A stretch of 15,399 bases of DNA from Acetobacteraceae bacterium (lineage in GTDB: Bacteria; Pseudomonadota; Alphaproteobacteria; Acetobacterales; Acetobacteraceae). The position numbers and the translations under genes are program-made. Below the pieces are notes generated by a model. That model had not been told where the DNA came from and did not search any database. It worked only from the letters and a program-made list of their open reading frames with translations. The DNA lies in the NCBI GenBank assembly GCA_027489135.1, contig JAIYAI010000651.1, forward strand, positions 1-15,399, given 5' to 3'. Below, in pieces: positions 1 to 6,634 of the stretch (the stretch's first letter is position 1; every line of letters begins with the position of its first letter).

Positions 1-769
1 CATCGCCGAAGCCGGCCAGGGGCGTCCGGTGGTGTTCATCCACGGCCTGGGCTGGGATCTCAGCCTCTGGCATCCCGACCTCGCGCGGGTCGGCGCGCGC
101 TACCACGCCATCGCCGGCGATACGCGTGGGCATGGCGGCAGCGACAAGCCGGATGGGCCCTACGACATCGCGATCTTCGCCGCCGACTGGGCGGCGCTGC
201 TGGAGACGCTGGGGCTCAGCGATGTCTGCCTTGTCGGGCTGTCGCAGGGCGGGATGATCGCGCAGCGCCTGGCGGCGGAGCGGCCGGATCTCGTCGCCGC
301 GCTGGTGCTGGTGGCGACGGCCTGCGATTCGAACCCGGCGGCCGAGGCGGCGATGGAAGCCCGCCTCGCCGCCCTGGCGACGGATGGCGCCGAGGCCTCT
401 GCCCGCGTCGCCGCCAACGGCATCTTCAGCGCGGACTGGATGGCGGCGAACGCGGCCGAAGTGGAACGCTTCGTCGCCTGGCGCGTGGCGATGCCGTCGG
501 CGCCGCTGGCCGCCGCGACGCGCGCCGCCTTCGGGATGGACCTGAAGCCGCTGCTGCCGCGCATCGCGGTGCCGACGCTGGTGGTCTCGGGCGGCGGCGA
601 CCGGCTGATCCCGCCGCCGCGCCAGTCGGAGATCGCGGCGCTGATCCCGGGCGCGACGCTGACCAGCATCGCTGGCGCCGGGCACATCGTGCCGGCTGAA
701 CAGCCCGCAGCCTTCGCCGCGATCCTCGACGAATTCCTCGCCACGGCCTTCCCGCCGGGCGCGGCCTGA
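1..769 (+). CDS. alpha/beta hydrolase, 5'-truncated by the window edge
   Basis: Soluble alpha/beta-fold hydrolase. The open frame runs through the first bases of the window (in frame from base 2), so the true start lies upstream; the GTG at 29 falls inside the first core strand and is not the start. Counting from that codon, HGLGWD at 5-10 is the oxyanion-hole loop, DTRGHGGSD (31-39) is typical of the family, and GLSQGG (70-75) is the nucleophile elbow with Ser72. The likely acid is the Asp of SGGGDRLIPP, and the His of GAGHIVP completes the triad. The fold resembles 3-oxoadipate enol-lactonase and C-C or ester hydrolases, but the substrate cannot be told. It lies 18 nt before the amidohydrolase gene and probably opens or continues the catabolic operon. 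Family call is firm; function is inference. Confidence 0.9.
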   Translation, partial: IAEAGQGRPVVFIHGLGWDLSLWHPDLARVGARYHAIAGDTRGHGGSDKPDGPYDIAIFAADWAALLETLGLSDVCLVGLSQGGMIAQRLAAERPDLVAALVLVATACDSNPAAEAAMEARLAALATDGAEASARVAANGIFSADWMAANAAEVERFVAWRVAMPSAPLAAATRAAFGMDLKPLLPRIAVPTLVVSGGGDRLIPPPRQSEIAALIPGATLTSIAGAGHIVPAEQPAAFAAILDEFLATAFPPGAA

Positions 770-773
770 CCCC

Positions 774-780
774 AAGGGAG
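774..780 (+). promoter_or_regulatory. Shine-Dalgarno site fixing the long start of the amidohydrolase
   Basis: AAGGGAG lies 7 nt before the ATG at 788. It is a strong ribosome binding site and supports translation of the lysine-rich N-terminus. The alternative ATG at 1028, which would give a conventional amidohydrolase, has no comparable site. Confidence 0.7.
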
Positions 781-787
781 AAGCAAC

Positions 788-2329
788 ATGGCTGTCGCGA
801 AGACAACGAAGAAGCCCGCCGCGAAGGCGAAGAAGCCTGTCGCCGCGCCGAAGAAGGTGGTTGCGAAGGCGAAGCCGGTGGCCGCGAAGAAGGTCGCGCC
901 CCCGAAGGCGGTGAAGAAGACCGCGGCGACGGCGCCGAAGGCGGTGAAAAAGGCCGTTGCCGCCACCCCGAAGGCGACGAAGCCGAAATCCGTGCCCGCC
1001 GCGGCGAAGTCCGCGCAGGTCAAGGCGATGCCCGGCGCCTATTCCCTGGTACTCAAGGGCGCCCGCGTCATCGACCCGGCCAGCGGCCTCGACGCCGTGC
1101 GCGACGTGGCGATCTCCAACGGCACCATCGCCGCCATCGCGGAGAGCATCACCGCCCCGCGCGGCACCAAGGTGATGGACCTCAAGGGCAAGGTGCTGAC
1201 TCCCGGCCTGATCGACACCCACGCCCACATCTATGAGCACGTGACCGGCGATTTCGGCCTGAACGCCGATCTCGTCGGCATGCGCGGCGGCGTGACGACG
1301 GTGGTGGACCAGGGCGGCCCCTCCGCGCTGACCATCGGCGGCTTCCAGCAATACGTGGTCCAGCCCTCTTCCAGCCGGGTGCTCTGCTTCATCTCCACCT
1401 ATCTCGCCGGCGGGCTGCTCGGGCACCGCTATGTCGATCTCTACGGCCCCACGGGGATCAACGTGGACGCGATCGTCAAGGCGGCGCGCGAGAATCCGGG
1501 CCTGGTGCGCGGCATCAAGGCGCATGCGGAACCGGGCGGCTTCTCCCGCTGGGGCGTCGAATCGCTGAAGCTGGCGACGAAGGCGGGCAAGGAGCTTGGC
1601 CTGCCGGTCTATGTGCATCTCGGCACGCTCTGGCCGGTGGCGGCGGGCAAGACCGTGGACGCCCAGGACATCATCAAGGAGGTCGTGCCGCTGCTGAGCC
1701 CGGGCGACATCCTGGCGCATCCCTTCACCCGCTACCCCTCGGGGTTCGTCAACCAGGACGGCTCGATCCATCCGCTGGTCTACGAGGCGTTGGCTCGCGG
1801 CGTGAAGATCGATGTCGGCCGCGGCGCGCATTTCTCCTTCGACAATGCGAAGGCGGTGATCGGCGCCGGCATCCTGCCTGATACCCTCGGCGCCGACCTG
1901 CACGGCTACAACATCAAGTTCCCCGATGGCGGCCGCTGGTACCGCGGCATGTTCACCGACACGCAGGAGATGGAGCCGCCCGAGGGGCCGGCCGAGGCCC
2001 TGCCGCCCTTCTCCACCCCCTATGGCCTGCACCACACGATGAGCGAGCTTCTGGCGCTCGGCGTGCCGCTGCCGAAGCTGGTGGCGATGTGCACCTCCAA
2101 CGCCGCGGCGATGCTGGGGATGAGCGACACGCTCGGCGCCCTGCGCGTCGGCCAGCCCGCCGACATCTCCGTGTTCAAGGTGCTGGAGGGCGAGTGGAAG
2201 CTGCTCGACAGCAACGGCGTCTCCGTCACCGCGAAGCAGTTGCTGCATCCGGTGATGGCGATGCGCGGCACGCTTATGCAGATGTCCGACAGCCCGCTGC
2301 TGCCGGACGTGACGGACATGGCCGCCTGA
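788..2329 (+). CDS. amidohydrolase-superfamily enzyme with a histone-H1-like N-terminal tail
   Basis: 513 aa. Residues 1-80 are low complexity, with about 23 Lys, many Ala/Pro/Val and no Asp or Glu, like the tails of histone H1-like and AlgP-type proteins. From residue 81 a normal metal-dependent amidohydrolase (dihydroorotase/deacetylase-like TIM barrel) follows. The small beta-sandwich strand LVLKGARVIDP comes first. DTHAH gives metal ligands His145 and His147; Lys244 (GIKAH) is the candidate carboxylated lysine; His277, His311 and Asp370 (GADLHG) fit strands 5, 6 and 8. It should hydrolyse an amide, cyclic amide or ester, plausibly a ring-opened intermediate of the pathway. The tail is in frame, its lysine codons are almost all AAG like the rest of the gene, and it follows a strong ribosome site. 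Tail function is unknown. It sits 31 nt upstream of the binding-protein gene. Confidence 0.88.
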   Translation: MAVAKTTKKPAAKAKKPVAAPKKVVAKAKPVAAKKVAPPKAVKKTAATAPKAVKKAVAATPKATKPKSVPAAAKSAQVKAMPGAYSLVLKGARVIDPASGLDAVRDVAISNGTIAAIAESITAPRGTKVMDLKGKVLTPGLIDTHAHIYEHVTGDFGLNADLVGMRGGVTTVVDQGGPSALTIGGFQQYVVQPSSSRVLCFISTYLAGGLLGHRYVDLYGPTGINVDAIVKAARENPGLVRGIKAHAEPGGFSRWGVESLKLATKAGKELGLPVYVHLGTLWPVAAGKTVDAQDIIKEVVPLLSPGDILAHPFTRYPSGFVNQDGSIHPLVYEALARGVKIDVGRGAHFSFDNAKAVIGAGILPDTLGADLHGYNIKFPDGGRWYRGMFTDTQEMEPPEGPAEALPPFSTPYGLHHTMSELLALGVPLPKLVAMCTSNAAAMLGMSDTLGALRVGQPADISVFKVLEGEWKLLDSNGVSVTAKQLLHPVMAMRGTLMQMSDSPLLPDVTDMAA

Positions 2330-2360
2330 CCGGGCGGCCCCAGCAAGGAAGGACAGGCCG

Positions 2361-3449
2361 ATGATGACCCATGCGCCCTCTCGCCGCGCCGCCCTGAAGG
2401 CGGGCCTCGCGGCCTCTCTCCTGCCGGTGCTGGCGCGCCCCGGCTATGCGCAGACGCGGACGGTGAAGTTCACGCTCCCCTGGCTCGCGCAGGGCAGCAC
2501 GCTGTTCACCTATGTCGGCCGGCAGCAGGGCCTGTTCCGCTCCCGCGGCATCGACCTCGAGATCAGCCGCGGCTTCGGCTCGCTGGCCGCGGCGCAGGCG
2601 ATCGCGGGTGGGCAGTTCGACTTCGGCACCGTCATCGCCACGCCGCTGATCCTCTCCGTCGCGCGTGGCCTGCCGCTGACCGGCCTCGCCACGCTGGACT
2701 ACGACGCGACCATGGGCGTCGGCGTGCTGGCGGACAGCCCGATCACCTCGCCGGCCATGCTTGCCGGCAAGAAGGTCGCCGGCGTGCCGACCTCCGCCGA
2801 GTTCCCCTTCTTCCCGCCCTATCTGCGCAAGGCTGGCGTCGATCCGGCCCGTGTCGAGATCGTGCAGGTCGATAATCGCGTGCTGGAGCGGACGCTGAGC
2901 GAGAAGCAGGTCGATGCCATGATGGGCGTCGGCTCGTCCTCCCTGCCCGTGTTGCTGTCGCGCAACGTCGCGGTGCGCTGGATGCTCTATTCCGGCGTCG
3001 GGTTGAAGACCTACGGCAACATCGTGACGGCGACGCCGGCGACGGTGGCGAAGGACACCGGCCTCGCCCAGGCCATGGTCGACGGGCTGGCGGAAGCGGA
3101 GGCCTTTACGCTCCGGAAGCCGCAAGACTCGATCGACATCTTCATGAAGGAGGTGCCGGAGATGGCGCTGAATGCCGGCGCGCGGGAATTCCTGCGCATC
3201 GGCCTCGGCCTCTGGCACCTTTCCATCATCAAGCCAGAGGCGCGGCAGAACGGCATCGGCTGGGGCGATCCGGCGGTCTTCGCGGAGATGATCGACCTGG
3301 TGATGTCCTCCATCCAGGGCCCGAACATGACCAAGCCAGCGCTCGATACGCTCTACAGCAACCGCTTCGCCGGCAAGGTGAAGCTGACCGCCGCTGAATG
3401 GGACGCGGCGGCGGCGAACGTGTCCAGCTTCGCGCAGATGATGGCCTAG
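2361..3449 (+). CDS. ABC transporter substrate-binding protein, NMT1/SsuA type, Tat-exported
   Basis: 362 aa periplasmic receptor for an ABC importer. The N-terminus is a twin-arginine signal: SRRAALKAG (7-15), a hydrophobic run AASLLPVLA, and a likely cleavage site after PGYA (residue 30). The mature part has the ABC nitrate/sulfonate/taurine (NMT1/THI5-like) layout: an opening strand VKFTLPW, YVGRQQGLFRSRGIDLEI near 50-70, then GSLAAAQAIAGGQFDFGT and the hinge region KKVAGVP. Relatives bind small organic anions or pyrimidine precursors, so the ligand here is probably the compound degraded by this locus. AAGGAAGGA (2345-2353) precedes the ATG at 2361; a second ATG follows directly at 2364. 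The permease begins 4 nt downstream. Confidence 0.9.
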   Translation: MMTHAPSRRAALKAGLAASLLPVLARPGYAQTRTVKFTLPWLAQGSTLFTYVGRQQGLFRSRGIDLEISRGFGSLAAAQAIAGGQFDFGTVIATPLILSVARGLPLTGLATLDYDATMGVGVLADSPITSPAMLAGKKVAGVPTSAEFPFFPPYLRKAGVDPARVEIVQVDNRVLERTLSEKQVDAMMGVGSSSLPVLLSRNVAVRWMLYSGVGLKTYGNIVTATPATVAKDTGLAQAMVDGLAEAEAFTLRKPQDSIDIFMKEVPEMALNAGAREFLRIGLGLWHLSIIKPEARQNGIGWGDPAVFAEMIDLVMSSIQGPNMTKPALDTLYSNRFAGKVKLTAAEWDAAAANVSSFAQMMA

Positions 3450-3453
3450 GGGC

Positions 3454-4311
3454 ATGCCGGACGGCGTCGACAGCATCGGCCGCATCGCCGCGCCGGCCAT
3501 GACCGGCGTGCCTTCCTGGAAGGCGCGCTGGTCGGGGCCGCTGCTGCTGCTGCGCCGCATCCTGCTGCCGGTCGCCGTCTTCCTGGGTGCATTGTGGTTC
3601 TGGGAATGGGCCTGCCGGGCCTGGCGCATCTCCTCCCTGCTGCTGGTGCCGCCGAGCGAGGTCTGGTCCACCATCGTCCAGACCTTCCCCATCCTGCTGC
3701 CGCACGCCACCGCGACGCTGGTGGAGACGGTGCTGGGCTTCCTGCTGGCGACCGCGGCGGGGCTGGCGCTGGGGACGATGATCACCGCCTCGCGCCGGCT
3801 CAACCAGGCCTTCATGCCCTACATCCTGATGTTCCAGTTGGTGCCGAAGATCGCGCTGGCGCCGCTGTTCATCGTCTGGCTCGGCGTCGGCACGCCCTCG
3901 CGCCTCGCCTTCGCGACCTTCATCGCCTTCTTCCCCGTGGTCATCGCCACGGCCACGGGCCTGGCCAGCGCGGAGCGGCGGTCCCTGCTGCTGGCCCGCG
4001 CCGTGATGGCGACGCCCTGGCAGACCTTCGTGACCATCCGCTTCCCCTACGCCACGCCGCATATCGTCGCGGGGCTGAAGGTGGCGCTCACCATGGCGAT
4101 GATCGGCGTGATCGTGGGCGAGTTCGTCACGGCGCAGCAGGGGCTGGGCTACATCATCATGTTCGCCTCCTCCGCCGCCCAGACCGGCCTGATGCTGGCG
4201 GCGATCGCGCTGCTCTGCGTGGAGGGTCTCGTGCTCTACGCGCTGCTCGCGGGCGGCGATGCGTGGCTGCGCCGCCGCTTCGGCGCGCAAGTGACGACCA
4301 CCGAGTTCTGA
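3454..4311 (+). CDS. ABC transporter permease, SsuC/TauC-like
   Basis: 285 aa inner-membrane protein with about six hydrophobic segments, near residues 32-50, 87-110, 120-145, 150-172, 210-230 and 246-268. The cytoplasmic coupling (EAA) loop is near 180-208 (ARAVMATPWQTF, then RFPYATPHIVAG); the usual Gly of that motif is replaced by Ala. This is the permease partner of the binding protein 4 nt upstream, in the nitrate/sulfonate/taurine ABC family. Start choice is weaker than for its neighbours: the ATG at 3454 has no clear ribosome site and may depend on coupling to the preceding stop, while the ATG at 3499 is a possible shorter start. Its TGA overlaps the next ATG by one base. No ATP-binding subunit is encoded nearby. 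Confidence 0.9.
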   Translation: MPDGVDSIGRIAAPAMTGVPSWKARWSGPLLLLRRILLPVAVFLGALWFWEWACRAWRISSLLLVPPSEVWSTIVQTFPILLPHATATLVETVLGFLLATAAGLALGTMITASRRLNQAFMPYILMFQLVPKIALAPLFIVWLGVGTPSRLAFATFIAFFPVVIATATGLASAERRSLLLARAVMATPWQTFVTIRFPYATPHIVAGLKVALTMAMIGVIVGEFVTAQQGLGYIIMFASSAAQTGLMLAAIALLCVEGLVLYALLAGGDAWLRRRFGAQVTTTEF

Positions 4312-4631
4312 TGGCTCCGCTCTGCGCCTCCGCCGATCTCCTGCCGATGCAGCCGCGCATCGTGCCGGGTGCGGAGGGCACGCTGATCCTGCTGCGCCTG
4401 CCGGAGGGGCACCTTGTCGGCTACCGCAACGCCTGCCCGCATATGGGCATCGAACTGGACTGGGAGGCGCATCGCCTGCTCAGCCGCGACGGGCGCTGGC
4501 TGAAATGCACGGGCCATGGCGCGCTGTTCCGGCCCGAGGACGGGGTCTGCCTTGCCGGCCCCTGCAAGGGCGATGCGCTGACGCCGGTGCCGCTGCGCGA
4601 GGTGAACGGGACGGTGATGGCCGATGGCTGA
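4311..4631 (+). CDS. small Rieske [2Fe-2S] ferredoxin-like protein
   Basis: 106 aa, a complete single Rieske domain with no catalytic domain. The two ligand motifs are Cys42-Pro-His44 in CPHMGIELDW and Cys66-x2-His69 in CTGHGALF, the expected CxH...CxxH pattern. Family members carry single electrons, usually to Rieske oxygenases or related redox enzymes. It is translationally coupled on both sides: its ATG overlaps the permease stop by one base, and its 3' end overlaps the dehydrogenase gene by 8 nt. A Rieske ferredoxin inside a molybdenum-hydroxylase operon is unusual; its partner could be the Mo enzyme of this operon or the Rieske oxygenase encoded on the opposite strand. The partner assignment is inference. 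Confidence 0.88.
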   Translation: MAPLCASADLLPMQPRIVPGAEGTLILLRLPEGHLVGYRNACPHMGIELDWEAHRLLSRDGRWLKCTGHGALFRPEDGVCLAGPCKGDALTPVPLREVNGTVMADG

Positions 4632-5325
4632 TCGCGGCATGGCGCTGGTCACCGGCGCCTCCTCCGGCATCGGCCGGGCGACGGCGCTGGCCCTGGCCGA
4701 AGCGGGCTGGTCGGTGCTGGGGACGGGGCGCGACCGCGCGGCGCTGGACGATCTCGGCGCGCACGGCATCCGCACCCTGGCCGGCGACCTGACCGATCCC
4801 GGCTTCGTCGATGCGGTGGTGGCGGCCGCCGGCGATGCGACGCTGCTGGTGAACAATGCCGGCACGCTCGCCCATGCGCCCTTCCTGGAAACGCCGCGGC
4901 ATGGCTGGCGCGGGGTCTTCGACCTCAACGTCCACGCGCTGCTGGACGTGACGCAGGGCATCGCCCGCGGCATGGCGGCGCGCGGCAGCGGCCATATCGT
5001 GCTCGTCTCCTCGCTGCTCGCGCGAAAGGTCGGGCCGAACACCCTTGTCTATGCAGCATCGAAGCACGCCGTCGCCGCCATCGCTGCCGGGCTGCGCGTC
5101 GAACTGCGCCCGCACGGCATCCGGGTGACGGAGGTCGCGCCGGGCCTGGTCTCCACCCGCATCCAGCGGGAGGTCACGCATGCGGGCGTGAAGGCCGGCT
5201 ACGCCGCGCTGCCCTTCCCCTGGCTGGCGCCGGAGGATGTCGCCGCGGTGATCCGCGCCGCGGCCGAGGCGCCGCCCAAGGCCTCCACCGACCTCATCGA
5301 GATCCGACCGCAGGGGCAGCCATGA
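4624..5325 (+). CDS. short-chain dehydrogenase/reductase (SDR)
   Basis: 233 aa classical SDR. The Rossmann cofactor motif TGASSGIG is at 10-17, NNAG at 77-80, Ser130 is in LVSS, and the catalytic pair Tyr143/Lys147 is in YAASK. These give an NAD(P)-dependent oxidoreductase acting on an alcohol or carbonyl. Length is near the usual 240-250. It overlaps the ferredoxin gene by 8 nt and shares an ATGA overlap with the FAD-subunit gene, so it should be made together with the hydroxylase. A step that oxidises a hydroxylated intermediate would fit the operon, but the substrate is not readable. Confidence 0.92.
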   Translation: MADRGMALVTGASSGIGRATALALAEAGWSVLGTGRDRAALDDLGAHGIRTLAGDLTDPGFVDAVVAAAGDATLLVNNAGTLAHAPFLETPRHGWRGVFDLNVHALLDVTQGIARGMAARGSGHIVLVSSLLARKVGPNTLVYAASKHAVAAIAAGLRVELRPHGIRVTEVAPGLVSTRIQREVTHAGVKAGYAALPFPWLAPEDVAAVIRAAAEAPPKASTDLIEIRPQGQP

Positions 5326-6164
5326 CCCGTCTTGTCGGCCTGCGCAGCCATGCGCAGATCGCGCCCTTCCGCCTGCACCAGCCGACCACCGTGGCCGAGG
5401 CGCTGGCGCTGCAGGCCGCACATCCCGGCGCGGCCTTCATGGCCGGCGGCATCGACCTGATCGGTCGCATGAAGTGGGGCGAGGTCATCCCCGACGTCGT
5501 GCATCTCGGTAGCGTCGCGGGGCTGGCCGACATCGCGCAGGACGGCGCGTCCTTGCGCATCGGCGCCGGCGCCACCCATGCCTCCATCGTCGAATCGCGC
5601 ACCGTCGCCGCGCTGCTCCCAGATCTTGCCGCGCTCTGGCCGCTGGTCGCCAATCCGCGCATCCGCTTCGCCGGGACGCTGGGTGGGAACCTGATGGCCG
5701 GGCAGGCGGGGTATGACGGCATGCCGGCGCTGCTCGCGCTGGGCGCCACGCTGGAAGGCGCCACGGTGGCCGGCCCCCTCCGCATCGCGGCCGGCACGCT
5801 GCTGCCGCCTGGTGCGCTGCTGACCGCGGCGCTGATCCCCGCGGGGACCTGGCTCCTCGCCGACCGCAGCCTCAAGCCCGCGATTATCGCCTGGCTCGGC
5901 CTTGCCCTCGCCGGGGACCGCGTCGCCGCCGCGCGTCTCGGCCTCGGCGCGGCGCATGCCACCGCGGTCGGGCTCGACCTGCCGCTGGCTGGCACGCCCG
6001 TATCCGCCCTCGGCGCGGCCGCGGCGGAGATCGGCGCCTGGGTCGCCGGCGCGGTTCCCGAACCCTTGGGCGACAGCATCGCCTCCGCCCCCTACCGGCG
6101 CCGCATGGCGGGCGTGCTGGCGCGGCGCCTGCTGATCCGCGCCGGCGCGCGAGGGGAGGGCTGA
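5322..6164 (+). CDS. xanthine dehydrogenase-family FAD-binding subunit
   Basis: 280 aa medium subunit of a three-subunit molybdenum hydroxylase, the CoxM / XDH FAD-domain family. PFRLHQPTTVAEAL near the start, AGGIDLIGRMKWG in the first FAD-binding segment and RFAGTLGGNLMAG further on correspond to the PCMH-type FAD fold and its conserved T-x-GGNL loop. Length matches the usual 270-300. It passes electrons from the 2Fe-2S subunit to the final acceptor via FAD. The start is the ATG of an ATGA overlap with the SDR gene, and the 2Fe-2S gene begins 2 nt after its stop. The order FAD, FeS, Mo is the same as in coxMSL operons. Confidence 0.9.
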   Translation: MTRLVGLRSHAQIAPFRLHQPTTVAEALALQAAHPGAAFMAGGIDLIGRMKWGEVIPDVVHLGSVAGLADIAQDGASLRIGAGATHASIVESRTVAALLPDLAALWPLVANPRIRFAGTLGGNLMAGQAGYDGMPALLALGATLEGATVAGPLRIAAGTLLPPGALLTAALIPAGTWLLADRSLKPAIIAWLGLALAGDRVAAARLGLGAAHATAVGLDLPLAGTPVSALGAAAAEIGAWVAGAVPEPLGDSIASAPYRRRMAGVLARRLLIRAGARGEG

Positions 6165-6166
6165 GC

Positions 6167-6634
6167 ATGCAGATCACGCTCACGGTCAACGGCCTGGCCC
6201 GCACCCTGGAGATCGCGCCGCAGGCGGTGCTGGCCGACGTGCTGCGCGACGGCCTCGGCCTGACGGGCTGCAAGATCGGCTGCGACCAGGCGGTCTGCGG
6301 CGCCTGCACCGTGCTGGCGAACGGCCTGCCGCTGACGGGGTGCTCCACCTTCGCCTTCGCCGTGAACGGCGCCACGATCACCACCATCGAGGGGCTGGCC
6401 GAGGAATCGCTGCACCCGGTGCAACAGGCCTTCGCCACGCATGGCGCGGTGCAGTGCGGCTATTGCAGCGCGGGCATGATCCTCTCGACCGTCGCGCTGC
6501 TGGCGCGCAACCCGGACCCGGACGAGCCGACCATCCGCGCCTGGCTTGGCGGCAATCTCTGCCGTTGCACCGGCTATGCCCGGATCATCGAGGCCGTGCA
6601 GGCCGCGGCGGCCGCCATGCGGGTCGCCGCGTGA
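6167..6634 (+). CDS. xanthine dehydrogenase-family 2Fe-2S subunit
   Basis: 155 aa small subunit with two [2Fe-2S] clusters. The N-terminal plant-type cluster uses Cys39-x4-Cys44-x2-Cys47-x11-Cys59 (GCDQAVCGACTVL). The C-terminal helical domain uses Cys97-x2-Cys100 (QCGYCSAGM) and Cys132-x-Cys134 (NLCRCTGY). All eight ligands are present. It relays electrons from molybdopterin to FAD. The usual CTPG after the third motif reads CSAG here, a mild divergence. A GA-rich ribosome site (GAGGGGAGGG, 6151-6160) lies 6 nt before the ATG. The 3' end overlaps the Mo-subunit start (TGATG). Confidence 0.94.
   Translation: MQITLTVNGLARTLEIAPQAVLADVLRDGLGLTGCKIGCDQAVCGACTVLANGLPLTGCSTFAFAVNGATITTIEGLAEESLHPVQQAFATHGAVQCGYCSAGMILSTVALLARNPDPDEPTIRAWLGGNLCRCTGYARIIEAVQAAAAAMRVAA

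Noticed and set aside
1028..2329. Shorter start for the amidohydrolase, removing the lysine-rich tail
   Set aside because: No ribosome site before the ATG at 1028, while 788 has a strong one and the tail keeps the gene's codon bias.
2274..3815. 513-aa minus-strand frame across the binding-protein gene
   Set aside because: It spans three well-supported plus-strand genes and shows no recognisable motif.
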